DNA from: Streptomyces sp. NBC_00523
Lineage (GTDB): Bacteria; Actinomycetota; Actinomycetes; Streptomycetales; Streptomycetaceae
DNA: 64,000 bases
Assembly: GCF_036346615.1 (NCBI RefSeq)
Contig: NZ_CP107836.1
Location: forward strand, 868,001-932,000
Reading direction: 5' to 3'
The notes below the pieces were generated by a model. It had not been told where the DNA came from and made no database searches. It saw nothing but the letters and a program-made list of their open reading frames with translations. The position numbers were made by a program, and so were the translations under genes. This document shows, piece by piece, positions 43,630 to 52,431 of the stretch (position 1 is its first letter; every line of letters begins with the position of its first letter).

Positions 43630-45437
43630 AAGGACAGGCAATGACCGGCGTCGTCCCACCGGCCCACGTACCCCCCGCCTACGACCCGGCGGCGCCCGAG
43701 ACGGCCACCACCCTGCCGGTGGGCCGGCCGGCGACCGTACGGGCCTACGTGCTGGAGCTGATGCGGCGCCACCGCAGGCCGTTCATCGTGGTGACCCTGC
43801 TCAACACGTTCGCGGTGGTCTCCTCCATCGTGGGCCCGTATCTGCTGGGCGGGCTCGTGGAGGACCTGTCCGACGGGGTCCGCGACCTGCATCTGGAGCG
43901 CACCGCCGCGGTGTTCGCGTGCGCGCTCGTGGTGCAGACGGTCGCCACCCGGATCATGCGGCTGCGCAGCGCCATGCTGGGCGAGGAGATGCTCGCGGAC
44001 CTGCGCGAGGACTTCCTCGTGCGCTCGGTGCGGCTGCCTCCGGGCGTGCTGGAGCGGGCCGGTACGGGCGATCTGCTGTCCCGGATCACCACGGACATCG
44101 ACCGGCTGGCCAACGCCATGCGCGAGGCCGTCCCGCAGCTGACGATCGGCGTGGTGTGGGTGGGCCTGCTGGTCGCCGCCCTCACCGTCACCGCTCCCCC
44201 GCTGGCCCTCGCGGTGGTCGTGGCGCTTCCCGTGCTGCTCATCGGCTGCCGCTGGTACTTCCGCCGGGGCCCGGCGGCGTACCGCTCGGAGGCCGCCGGT
44301 TACGCGGCGGTCGCCGCGGCCCTGGCGGAGACCGTGGACGCGGGGCGGACCGTGGAGGCGCACCGGCTGGGGGCGCGCCGGGTCGCGCTGTCGGACCTGC
44401 GCGTGAAGCAGTGGACGGCGTGGGAGCGGTACACGCTGTTCCTGCGGACGGTGCTGTTCCCGGTCGTCAACATCACGTACGCGACGATCCTCGGCGCGGT
44501 CCTGCTGCTGGGCGGCTGGTTCGTCATCGAGGGGTGGATGACCGTCGGTCAGCTCACCACGGGTGCGCTGCTCGCGCAGATGATGGTGGACCCGATCGGT
44601 CTGATCCTGCGCTGGTACGACGAGTTGCAGGTGGCCCAGGTGTCGCTGGCGCGGCTGGTGGGCGTCCGGGAGATCGAGCCGGACGCGGGCGATCCCGGGG
44701 TCGTCCCGAACGGCCGGGACGTGCGGGCCGACGAGGTGCGCTTCGGGTACGTGGACGGGGTCGACGTGCTGCACCGGGTGTCGCTGGACGTCGCGCCGGG
44801 TACGCGGCTGGCGCTGGTCGGCCCGTCGGGCGCGGGCAAGTCGACGCTGGGGCGGCTGCTGGCGGGGATCTACGCGCCCCGGACCGGTGACGTCACGCTC
44901 GGCGGGGCCGAGCTGTCGCGGATGGCGACGGAGCGGGTGCGGTCGCACGTGGCGCTGGTCAACCAGGAGCACCATGTGTTCGTGGGCTCGCTGCGGGACA
45001 ACCTGCGGCTGGCCCGTACGGACGCCGAGGACGCGGAGCTGTGGGCGTCGCTCGCCGCGGTCGACGCCGACGGCTGGGCGCGGGCGCTGGAGCAGGGGCT
45101 CGACGCGGAGGTCGGTTCGGGTGGTCTGGTGATCACCCCGGCGCAGGCCCAGCAGATCGCGCTCGCCCGGCTGGTGCTGGCCGATCCGCACACGCTGGTC
45201 CTGGACGAGGCGACCTCGCTGCTCGATCCCCGGGCGGCCCGCAACCTGGAGCGGTCGCTCGCCCGGGTGCTGGAGGGCCGCACGGTGGTGGCGATCGCGC
45301 ACCGGCTGCACACCGCGCACGACGCGGACGTGATCGCCGTGGTCGAGCAGGGCCGGATCACGGAGCTCGGCAGCCACGACGAGCTGGTGGCGGCGGACGG
45401 GGCGTACGCGGCGCTCTGGCGCTCCTGGCACGGGTGA
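43626..45437 (+). CDS. ABC exporter subunit B, degenerate signature
   Basis: A 603-residue half-transporter, translationally coupled to subunit A (ATGA). The membrane domain spans about 40-330. The ATPase domain keeps Walker A VGPSGAGKSTL (about 398), Q-loop LVNQEHHVFVGSL, Walker B LVLDEATSLLD and H-loop IAHRLHT. Its ABC signature is ITPAQAQQIALARL (about 502) instead of LSGGQ. It is therefore the catalytic partner that supplies Walker A and B to subunit A's intact signature. An ATG at 43641 with AAAGGA before it is an alternative start. A GC-rich hairpin follows the gene. Confidence 0.89.
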   Translation: MKGQAMTGVVPPAHVPPAYDPAAPETATTLPVGRPATVRAYVLELMRRHRRPFIVVTLLNTFAVVSSIVGPYLLGGLVEDLSDGVRDLHLERTAAVFACALVVQTVATRIMRLRSAMLGEEMLADLREDFLVRSVRLPPGVLERAGTGDLLSRITTDIDRLANAMREAVPQLTIGVVWVGLLVAALTVTAPPLALAVVVALPVLLIGCRWYFRRGPAAYRSEAAGYAAVAAALAETVDAGRTVEAHRLGARRVALSDLRVKQWTAWERYTLFLRTVLFPVVNITYATILGAVLLLGGWFVIEGWMTVGQLTTGALLAQMMVDPIGLILRWYDELQVAQVSLARLVGVREIEPDAGDPGVVPNGRDVRADEVRFGYVDGVDVLHRVSLDVAPGTRLALVGPSGAGKSTLGRLLAGIYAPRTGDVTLGGAELSRMATERVRSHVALVNQEHHVFVGSLRDNLRLARTDAEDAELWASLAAVDADGWARALEQGLDAEVGSGGLVITPAQAQQIALARLVLADPHTLVLDEATSLLDPRAARNLERSLARVLEGRTVVAIAHRLHTAHDADVIAVVEQGRITELGSHDELVAADGAYAALWRSWHG

Positions 45438-45443
45438 GGCGAT

Positions 45444-45471
45444 CCGGGGGGCGGTGCACCGGCCCCCCCGG
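45444..45471. terminator. GC-rich terminator hairpin
   Basis: CCGGGGGG (45444-45451) pairs with CCCCCCGG (45464-45471) and the inner bases extend the stem. It lies between the convergent ABC exporter and DUF457-type genes. Confidence 0.6.
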
Positions 45472-45475
45472 CGGC

Positions 45476-46267
45476 TCAGATGACGTTCATCGCCGCCGCG
45501 GCGCCCACGCCTCCGAGGATCATGAAGACCGGCATCAGCACCTTGATCTCCACCCAGCTGCCGGCCTTGAAGCGCATGGCCTTGGGCGGGCCGATCGGGT
45601 ACCAGCGCTTGCGGCCCAGCGGGATCGGCCACAGGATCGGGCAGCCCGAGACGGTCAGCGCGTCGCCGATGTCGTGGACGAGGGCGCCGAGCACGATCGG
45701 CAGCCCGAGCCAGAGGTATTCCTGACCGGCGTCGGTGAAGAGCCAGTCGGCGCCGTTGCCCGGCTTGTCGAGGATCCCGGCGAGGATCCACGCGCTGGTC
45801 GCGCCGAGCAGCCACACCAGGACGTCGCTGGAGACGCGGGCGGCCCGCCAGAGCAGTCCCTCGACGGCGAGGACCAGGTGGACGAAGAGGATCGCGAGGA
45901 CCCCCCAGCGCCCGCCGGTGTACGCGACGGCGGAGGCGCCCGCGCCGATCAGGACGGCCCAGACCCAGGTGTGGGTGAGGGTGCGGTGGCCGCCGTTGCG
46001 GTTGGAGTCGCCCCGCAGCTTGGTGGCCTTGTAGACGGCGTGCGAGAGCTTGTCGACGATCTCGCACACCCCGCGCGAGAGGGGGCCGAAGGCGCGCGAG
46101 ATGGTCGCCGATTTGTGGTCGAGGTCGGGGGCGAGTGCGGCGCCCGCGCTGATCAGCGCCCCGACGACGAGGACGGGCCACGGCATGGTGTGGCCGGTGG
46201 CCGCAGCCGCGGCGCCCACCCCCAGCCAGGCCGCCGCCCCTGACAGAGAGTGTGCCGGTCCCATCAT
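45476..46267 (-). CDS. YdjM/DUF457-type membrane metal-dependent hydrolase
   Basis: A 263-residue membrane protein with about five hydrophobic helices. The N-terminal MMGPAHSLSGAAAWL and LAPDLDHKSATISR, and the later GGHRTLTHTWVW and LGALVHDIGDALT, hold the conserved His/Asp residues of the YdjM (LexA-regulated membrane hydrolase-like) family, thought to bind a metal at the membrane face. The biochemical reaction is not established for the family. It is divergent from the DUF3516 helicase with about 170 bp between. The double Met start gives two possible first codons. Confidence 0.8.
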   Translation of the reverse strand: MMGPAHSLSGAAAWLGVGAAAAATGHTMPWPVLVVGALISAGAALAPDLDHKSATISRAFGPLSRGVCEIVDKLSHAVYKATKLRGDSNRNGGHRTLTHTWVWAVLIGAGASAVAYTGGRWGVLAILFVHLVLAVEGLLWRAARVSSDVLVWLLGATSAWILAGILDKPGNGADWLFTDAGQEYLWLGLPIVLGALVHDIGDALTVSGCPILWPIPLGRKRWYPIGPPKAMRFKAGSWVEIKVLMPVFMILGGVGAAAAMNVI

Positions 46268-46437
46268 GACTGCCGAGCCCCCGTAGGTGTCGCCGAGTGC
46301 GCCCGGTGGTGGCCGGACGCGGGATTCCGGCCATCGCCGTTGCGGTGTGGCCGAGTTGAGAGGGAAGCGTATCGTCCATGATCTTCGGGCCGTCGTCCGG
46401 TTCCCTCATCGGGGTGGAAGACAGGCAAGATGGGGGC

Positions 46438-48951
46438 GTGACCCTTATCGATCAGCTGCCACCGACCGACGACCCCGACGCCCTCTTCGAGGCTTTCTCG
46501 TCCTGGACCGAGACGCAGGGGATCACCCTCTACCCCGCTCAGGAGGAGGCGCTGATCGAGGTGGTCTCCGGGGCCAACGTGATCCTTTCCACGCCCACGG
46601 GGTCCGGGAAGAGCCTGGTCGCGGCGGGTGCGCACTTCACGGCGCTGGCCCAGGACAAGGTCACCTTCTACACCGCGCCGATCAAGGCGCTGGTCTCGGA
46701 GAAGTTCTTCGACCTGTGCAAACTGTTCGGTACGGAGAACGTCGGCATGCTCACCGGGGACGCCTCGGTCAACGCCGACGCCCCGGTGATCTGCTGCACC
46801 GCCGAGGTGCTGGCCTCGATCGCGCTGCGTGACGGGAAGTACGCGGACATCGGCCAGGTCGTGATGGACGAGTTCCACTTCTACGCGGAGCAGGACCGGG
46901 GCTGGGCGTGGCAGATCCCGATCCTGGAGCTGCCGCAGGCGCAGTTCGTCCTGATGTCGGCGACGCTCGGCGACGTCCGGATGTTCGAGGAGGACCTGAC
47001 GCGGCGCACCGGCCGCCCGACCTCCGTGGTCCGCTCGGCGACCCGTCCGGTCCCGCTGAGCTACGAGTACCGGCTGACGCCGATCACCGAGACGCTCACG
47101 GAGCTGCTGGAGACCCGGCAGTCGCCGGTGTACATCGTGCACTTCACGCAGGCGGCGGCGGTGGAGCGGGCGCAGTCGCTGATGAGCATCAACATGTGCA
47201 CCAAGGAGGAGAAGGAGAAGATCGCCGATCTCATCGGCAACTTCCGCTTCACCACCAAGTTCGGCCAGAACCTCTCGCGGTACGTGCGCCACGGGATCGG
47301 GGTGCACCACGCGGGCATGCTCCCCAAGTACCGCAGGCTGGTGGAGAAGCTGGCGCAGGCGGGTCTGCTGAAGGTGATCTGCGGTACGGACACGCTGGGC
47401 GTCGGCGTCAACGTACCGATCCGCACGGTGCTGTTCACCGCGCTCACCAAGTACGACGGCACCCGGGTGCGGACGCTGCGGGCGCGGGAGTTCCACCAGA
47501 TCGCCGGACGGGCGGGCCGGGCGGGCTTCGACACGGCGGGCTTCGTCGTGGCGCAGGCCCCGGAGCACGTCATCGAGAACGAGAAGGCGGTCAAGAAGGC
47601 GGGTGACGACCCGAAGAAGAAGCGGAAGGTCGTCCGCAAGAAGGCCCCCGAGGGTTTCGTGGCCTGGTCGGAGACCACGTTCGACAAGCTGATCCAGTCC
47701 GATCCGGAACCGCTGACCTCGCGTTTCCGGGTCACGCACACGATGCTGCTCTCGGTGATCGCCCGTCCGGGCAACGCCTTCGAGGCGATGCGGCATCTGC
47801 TGGAGGACAACCACGAGCCGCGCCGGGCGCAGCTGCGGCACATCCGCCGGGCCATCGCGATCTACCGCTCGCTGCTGGACGGGGGTGTGGTGGAGCGGCT
47901 GGACGAGCCGGACGCGGAGGGCCGCATCGTGCGGCTGACCGTGGATCTCCAGCAGGACTTCGCGCTGAACCAGCCGCTGTCCACGTTCGCGCTGGCCGCG
48001 TTCGAGCTGCTGGACCCGGACTCGCCGTCGTACGCCCTGGACATGGTCTCCGTGGTGGAGTCGACGCTGGACGATCCGCGCCAGATCCTGGCCGCGCAGC
48101 AGAACAAGGCGCGCGGTGAGGCGGTCGGGCAGATGAAGGCCGACGGCATCGAGTACGAGGAGCGGATGGAGCTGCTCCAGGAGGTGACGTACCCGAAGCC
48201 GCTGAGCGAGCTGCTGTGGCACGCGTACGACGTGTACCGGCGCAGCCACCCGTGGGTGGGCGACCATCCGGTGTCGCCGAAGTCGGTGATCCGTGACATG
48301 TACGAACGGGCCATGACGTTCACGGAGTTCACGTCGAACTACGAGCTGGCGCGGACGGAGGGCATCGTGCTGCGGTATCTGGCGAGCGCGTACAAGGCGC
48401 TGGAACACACCATTCCGGACGACCTGAAGTCCGAGGACCTGGAGGATCTGATCGCCTGGCTGGGCGAGATGGTCCGGCAGGTCGACTCCAGTCTGCTGGA
48501 CGAGTGGGAGCAGCTGGCCAACCCCGAGGTGGAGACCGCCGAGCAGGCGCAGGAGCGGGCGGACGAGGTCAAGCCGGTCACGGCGAACGCCCGCGCGTTC
48601 CGGGTGCTGGTGCGCAACGCGATGTTCCGCCGGGTGGAGCTGGCCGCGCTGGACCGGGTCCGCGATCTGGGCGAGCTGGACGCGGACGCGGGCTGGGACG
48701 AGGACGCGTGGGGCGAGGCGATGGACGCGTACTGGGACGAGTACGAGGAGCTGGGCACCGGTCCGGACGCGCGCGGCCCGAAGCTGCTGAAGATCGAGGA
48801 GGACGCGGCGCACGGGGTGTGGCGGGTCCGCCAGACGTTCGCCGACCCGAACGGCGACCATGACTGGGGCATCAGCGCGGAGGTCGACCTCGCCGCGTCG
48901 GACGAGGAGGGCCGGGCGGTCGTGCGGGTCACGTCCGTGGGCCAGTTGTGA
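46438..48951 (+). CDS. DEAD/DEAH-box helicase with DUF3516 domain
   Basis: An 837-residue superfamily 2 helicase. Motif I STPTGSGKSLVAAG (about 50-63), Ia-type TAPIKALVSEKFF, motif II DEFH (about 144-147), motif III MSATLGD, and motif VI QIAGRAGRAGF are all present, in the manner of Ski2-like helicases. The C-terminal 350 or so residues match the DUF3516 extension of actinobacterial helicases. A role in RNA processing or DNA repair is likely but not proven. GTG 46438 is chosen after a purine-rich site; an ATG at 46378 would add 20 residues. The stop overlaps a possible GTG of the thioesterase gene, so the two are probably co-transcribed. Confidence 0.86.
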   Translation: MTLIDQLPPTDDPDALFEAFSSWTETQGITLYPAQEEALIEVVSGANVILSTPTGSGKSLVAAGAHFTALAQDKVTFYTAPIKALVSEKFFDLCKLFGTENVGMLTGDASVNADAPVICCTAEVLASIALRDGKYADIGQVVMDEFHFYAEQDRGWAWQIPILELPQAQFVLMSATLGDVRMFEEDLTRRTGRPTSVVRSATRPVPLSYEYRLTPITETLTELLETRQSPVYIVHFTQAAAVERAQSLMSINMCTKEEKEKIADLIGNFRFTTKFGQNLSRYVRHGIGVHHAGMLPKYRRLVEKLAQAGLLKVICGTDTLGVGVNVPIRTVLFTALTKYDGTRVRTLRAREFHQIAGRAGRAGFDTAGFVVAQAPEHVIENEKAVKKAGDDPKKKRKVVRKKAPEGFVAWSETTFDKLIQSDPEPLTSRFRVTHTMLLSVIARPGNAFEAMRHLLEDNHEPRRAQLRHIRRAIAIYRSLLDGGVVERLDEPDAEGRIVRLTVDLQQDFALNQPLSTFALAAFELLDPDSPSYALDMVSVVESTLDDPRQILAAQQNKARGEAVGQMKADGIEYEERMELLQEVTYPKPLSELLWHAYDVYRRSHPWVGDHPVSPKSVIRDMYERAMTFTEFTSNYELARTEGIVLRYLASAYKALEHTIPDDLKSEDLEDLIAWLGEMVRQVDSSLLDEWEQLANPEVETAEQAQERADEVKPVTANARAFRVLVRNAMFRRVELAALDRVRDLGELDADAGWDEDAWGEAMDAYWDEYEELGTGPDARGPKLLKIEEDAAHGVWRVRQTFADPNGDHDWGISAEVDLAASDEEGRAVVRVTSVGQL

Positions 48952-48968
48952 GAGTGGAGAAGAACGGC

Positions 48969-49853
48969 ATGACGAACCCCGCCGAGCGCTTGGTCGATCT
49001 GCTCGACCTGGAGCGGATCGAGGTCAACATCTTCCGGGGCCGGAGCCCCGACGAGTCGCTTCAGCGGGTCTTCGGCGGCCAGGTCGCGGGGCAGGCACTG
49101 GTGGCGGCGGGCCGCACCACGGACGGGGACCGGCCGGTGCACTCGCTGCACGCGTACTTCCTGCGGCCGGGGCGTCCCGGGGTGCCGATCGTGTACGACG
49201 TGGAGCGCGTCCGGGACGGCAGGTCGTTCACCACCCGCCGGGTGACGGCGGTCCAGCAGGGCCGCACGATCTTCAACCTGACGGCGTCGTTCCACCGCCC
49301 GGAGGAGGCGGGCTTCGAGCACCAGCTGCCGCCCGCCCGGGTGGTGCCGGACCCGGAGGAGCTGCCGACGGTCGCCGAGGAGGTGCGCGAGCACCTGGGC
49401 GGTCTGCCGGAGGCCCTGGAGCGGATGGCGCGGCGCCAGCCGTTCGACATCCGGTACGTGGACCGGCTGCGCTGGACGCGGGAGGAGATCAAGGACGCGG
49501 ACCCGCGCAGCGCGGTGTGGATGCGTGCGGTGGGGCCGCTGGGCGACGATCCGCTGGTGCACACCTGCGCGTTGACGTACGCGAGTGACATGACGCTCCT
49601 GGACGCGGTCCGCATCCCGGTCGAACCGCTGTGGGGGCCGCGCGGCTTCGACATGGCGTCGCTGGACCACGCGATGTGGTTCCACCGGCCGTTCCGGGCG
49701 GACGAGTGGTTCCTGTACGACCAGGAGTCGCCGGTCGCGACGGGCGGGCGGGGTCTGGCGCGCGGCCGGATCTACGACCGGGCGGGCAATCTGCTGGTTT
49801 CGGTGGTGCAGGAGGGCCTGTTCCGGCGGCTGGACGACGCGCCGTCCGCGTAA
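48969..49853 (+). CDS. tesB: Acyl-CoA thioesterase II
   Basis: A 294-residue double-hotdog thioesterase expected to hydrolyse acyl-CoA to free fatty acid. Landmarks are VFGGQVAGQALVAAGRTT, HSLHAYFLRPGRPGVPIVY, RDGRSFTTRRVTAVQQGRTI, the catalytic Asp in ASLDHAMWFHRPF, and RGLARGRIYDRAGNLLVSVV. Length and order match TesB. The ATG at 48969 follows GGAGAAGA; the GTG at 48948 overlapping the helicase stop is an alternative. It shares an operon with the helicase by position, with no obvious functional link. Confidence 0.92.
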   Translation: MTNPAERLVDLLDLERIEVNIFRGRSPDESLQRVFGGQVAGQALVAAGRTTDGDRPVHSLHAYFLRPGRPGVPIVYDVERVRDGRSFTTRRVTAVQQGRTIFNLTASFHRPEEAGFEHQLPPARVVPDPEELPTVAEEVREHLGGLPEALERMARRQPFDIRYVDRLRWTREEIKDADPRSAVWMRAVGPLGDDPLVHTCALTYASDMTLLDAVRIPVEPLWGPRGFDMASLDHAMWFHRPFRADEWFLYDQESPVATGGRGLARGRIYDRAGNLLVSVVQEGLFRRLDDAPSA

Positions 49854-49914
49854 CACGCTCAGACGGTAGGGCTACTGTTCGACTTCCCGATCATCACAAC
49901 GGAGGAGCGCGCAC

Positions 49915-50613
49915 GTGGCCACCGTCCTGAAAGTGAGTCCCGTCGCGACGGGGAGGAAGCCGCGCAAGGGCGAGCCGCCGCTTCCTCCCGTCTCTCCCTT
50001 CAGCCATGTCGTCAAGGTCTCGGACGGCCCGGCCGGTGAGTCGCGGGTGCTCGCCCATCTGGAGCGGGAACTGCCGCCGGGCGGCATACCGGCCTACCTC
50101 GCCGCCCGCAAGGACGGGGCCCGTTCCTTCGTCCTGTGGGCCGACCCGGAGCGCCGCGCCCGGCTGGCAACGGTCGTCACCGCGTCCGCCGGTGACGGGG
50201 TGTCGGCGTACCAGGTGCTGGGCGGTTACGGCGAGGTGCTGGGCACCGTCGTCCGCGAGAAGGCGTGCTCGGGCAAGGGCCTGCGCACCCGCTGGACGGT
50301 CGCCCAGACCGGCTGCCCGGAGGCCGTCGGGCTCAAGGGCCGGATCTTCTGGTGGTACGTGTGGTGGCTGCTGTTCCCGCTGTGGCTGGCGATCGGCGTG
50401 GGCAGCCTGCTGAACGGCGGCGGCGACGTACCGCGCGGGCCCCGGCGCATCCGCTGGCGGGCGGCCGGTGAGACGCCGTTCGAGTTCCACGCCGACGGCG
50501 AGGTCGTCGTCCACGCGCAGTGGACCGATCAGCGGCTGGCGGCGGCGCTGACGGCGCTGATCACGTCGTTCGACAGCTGGCTGGGCACGCCCTGGGACGA
50601 CAAGCGGGAGTAG
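49915..50613 (+). CDS. Uncharacterised membrane-associated protein
   Basis: I do not recognise this 232-residue protein. It has a proline-rich start, a soluble first part (to about 135), one strongly hydrophobic segment with many Trp (IFWWYVWWLLFPLWLAIGVG, about 143-162), and a soluble C-terminal part ending SFDSWLGTPWDDKRE. The layout suggests a single-pass membrane protein. GTG 49915 has GGAGGA upstream. It follows tesB by 61 bp on the same strand and converges on the TIM-barrel gene. Confidence 0.7.
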   Translation: MATVLKVSPVATGRKPRKGEPPLPPVSPFSHVVKVSDGPAGESRVLAHLERELPPGGIPAYLAARKDGARSFVLWADPERRARLATVVTASAGDGVSAYQVLGGYGEVLGTVVREKACSGKGLRTRWTVAQTGCPEAVGLKGRIFWWYVWWLLFPLWLAIGVGSLLNGGGDVPRGPRRIRWRAAGETPFEFHADGEVVVHAQWTDQRLAAALTALITSFDSWLGTPWDDKRE

Positions 50614-50622
50614 CGGCCCCGG

Positions 50623-51648
50623 TCACCTCCGGTACCGCTCGGCCACCGCCCGGAAGGCGGCCTTGGGCTCCCACTCCATGTCGGGGTAGGTCTGCCCGCG
50701 GCGCCCTTCGAGGAGTTTGACGATGCCCAGTCCCGCCCGGTCCAGGTCGTCCCTGGGGTCGCCGTCCGGGCGGTGCGGGTAGCCGGGCAGCGCGAACAGG
50801 AAGACGAACGCGCTGTCCACGCCCTCGCTCTCGAAGACCTCCAGGAGTTCGCTCAGATACGCGGCCTGGCCGGCCTCGTCGCGCTCGTAGACGCCGTTCA
50901 GCCGGACCGGGTCCTGGGTCAGCGGGTCGAGCTCGACCACGTCCAGGACCCGTCCGCCCCGGTCCCCCGCGCCCCGGTAGGCCGCGGTGCCGAAGCCGGT
51001 GACGGCGAGCGGCTTCGGGCCCCGGGCCAGGGTGCGGACCGCGTCGCGGAACCGATCGGCGATCTCGGCGGAGCGGAGCAGCTCGTACGTCACGATGTCG
51101 AAGGGGTCCCAGTCCACCTGCTCGAACTGGATGGCCGCGTACGTGAGCGGGCCCCGGTAGTGCGCGCGGACGGCGGCCACGGCGTCGCGGAGGAAATCGT
51201 TGACGCGGACGCCGAGTTCACGGATCGCGTCGGCCCTGTGCTCGGGGCGGCTCAGCAGCTGCCCGACCCGTTCCTCGGGGCTCTCCCCGGGCAGGAACCC
51301 CCGGTTCATCACGCTCAGCTCGACGCCCGCGACGAACACGACCGCGGCGCCCTCCCGCCGGAGCCGTTCCGCCCGTGCGGCGCAGTCACGGAAGAGCGTG
51401 AGGATCTGCTCCGCCTCCAGCTCCAGCGGATAGGGCGAGAACCAGACCTCCAGGCCGAGTTCGGCGGCGGCGGACGCGGCCCGTTCCAGCCGGTCCGGGT
51501 CGCCGCCGGTGATCTGGACCGCGTTGCAGTGCAGGTCGTCGCGGATGATCGCGAGCTCGCGCCGGACCACCGCGGGGTCGAAGTGCTCGCGGGATGTGCG
51601 GCCGTTCAGCACGAATCCGGTGTCGTAGGTCATTCCTCTGGCCCGCAT
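50623..51648 (-). CDS. TIM-barrel-like protein, unknown substrate
   Basis: A 341-residue soluble protein. The pattern LHCNAVQITGGDPDRLERAA, GLEVWFSPYPLE, VVFVAGVELSVMNRGFLPG, LTYAAIQFEQVDWDPFDIV and AFVFLFALPGYP (strand-helix repeats, with Glu residues at strand ends) looks like a glycosidase-type TIM barrel. Similar proteins are sometimes labelled abortive infection protein in databases, but nothing here supports phage defence. ATG 51648 follows GAGGA; an internal ATG at 51633 is possible. It is divergent from a TetR gene across 105 bp with a striking double palindrome, so TetR control is very likely. Confidence 0.72.
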   Translation of the reverse strand: MRARGMTYDTGFVLNGRTSREHFDPAVVRRELAIIRDDLHCNAVQITGGDPDRLERAASAAAELGLEVWFSPYPLELEAEQILTLFRDCAARAERLRREGAAVVFVAGVELSVMNRGFLPGESPEERVGQLLSRPEHRADAIRELGVRVNDFLRDAVAAVRAHYRGPLTYAAIQFEQVDWDPFDIVTYELLRSAEIADRFRDAVRTLARGPKPLAVTGFGTAAYRGAGDRGGRVLDVVELDPLTQDPVRLNGVYERDEAGQAAYLSELLEVFESEGVDSAFVFLFALPGYPHRPDGDPRDDLDRAGLGIVKLLEGRRGQTYPDMEWEPKAAFRAVAERYRR

Positions 51649-51703
51649 GGCGGCGTCCTCTCCGTCGGTCCGTTTCGCGTCGGGCCGAGGCTGACAGGAA
51701 AAG

Positions 51704-51731
51704 TGCGTGCACGCAAGTTTGCGTGCACGCA
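51704..51731. promoter_or_regulatory. Double 12-bp palindrome, TetR operator
   Basis: TGCGTGCACGCA, itself a perfect palindrome, occurs at 51704-51715 and 51720-51731, a 16-bp period. It lies 23 bp before the GTG of the TetR gene and 56 bp before the divergent TIM-barrel gene. Confidence 0.85.
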
Positions 51732-51753
51732 GACTCTGTGGAACGCTGACGGC

Positions 51754-52398
51754 GTGACGACACCACCGGGGCTGCGGGAGCGCAAGAAGCAGGCCACCCG
51801 CGAGGCGCTGCGCGCGGCGGCGCTGCGCCTGGCCGTCGAGCGCGGGCCGGACCGGGTGCGGGTCGAGGACATCGCCGAGGCGGCCGGCGTCTCGCCGCGC
51901 ACCTACAACAACTACTTCGCCAGCCGCGAGCAGGCGATCGTCGCCGCCGTCACCGCCGACCGGGAGGCGCGCGTCGCGGCGTCCGTCGCGGCCCGGCCCG
52001 CGGACGTCCGCCTGGCCGACGCCGTGACCGATGCGGTGGTCGAGCAGTACACGGACCCCGGCGCGCACGGCCAGGAGGCGCTGCTCCTCGTCACCACCCG
52101 GCCCGCGCTGCGCGACGCCTACCTCGACGCCACCGCCGGCATCGAACCGCCGCTGACGACGGCCCTCGCGGCCCGCCTGGACGACACCTCGGCACCGGCC
52201 GCCCGCGTCCTCGCGGCGAGCACGGCCGCCGCGGTCCGCATCGCACTGGAAGGCTGGATCCAGCCGACGGGGGGCGCGGGGGCCGGAGGGCTGGTCGTGC
52301 CCACCGGGTCCCTGTCCGACCGGCTCCGCGAGGCGCTGGCCCCGCTCGCGCCCGCGTTCGACGCCGCCGAGGGACGCGCCCGGCAGACGGCAGTTTGA
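51754..52398 (+). CDS. TetR-family regulator
   Basis: A 214-residue repressor. The HTH is residues about 8-54 (RKKQATREALRAAALRLAVE, then VEDIAEAAGVSPRTYNNYFA). The C-terminal ligand domain (about 60-200) is Ala/Leu-rich and unremarkable. GTG 51754 is chosen because the HTH starts six residues later. It is divergent from the TIM-barrel gene and flanks two copies of a 12-bp palindrome that are probably its own operators. An IS element has landed 12 bp after its stop codon. Confidence 0.88.
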   Translation: MTTPPGLRERKKQATREALRAAALRLAVERGPDRVRVEDIAEAAGVSPRTYNNYFASREQAIVAAVTADREARVAASVAARPADVRLADAVTDAVVEQYTDPGAHGQEALLLVTTRPALRDAYLDATAGIEPPLTTALAARLDDTSAPAARVLAASTAAAVRIALEGWIQPTGGAGAGGLVVPTGSLSDRLREALAPLAPAFDAAEGRARQTAV

Positions 52399-52410
52399 CG
52401 ACAGGCCCTA

Positions 52411-52431
52411 GGGCCTGTCCGGCGGATCATG
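52411..52431 (+). repeat. IS left terminal inverted repeat
   Basis: Twenty-one bases, the exact reverse complement of 53341-53361. Confidence 0.93.

Noticed and set aside
43524..46409. 961-codon open frame on the minus strand
   Set aside because: Antisense to the ABC exporter subunit B and overlapping the YdjM-type gene; composition is Arg/Pro/Gly-rich without domains.
50623..51648. Phage-defence (abortive infection) role for the TIM-barrel-like protein
   Set aside because: The label comes only from database names; the sequence shows a barrel-like enzyme and gives no defence evidence.
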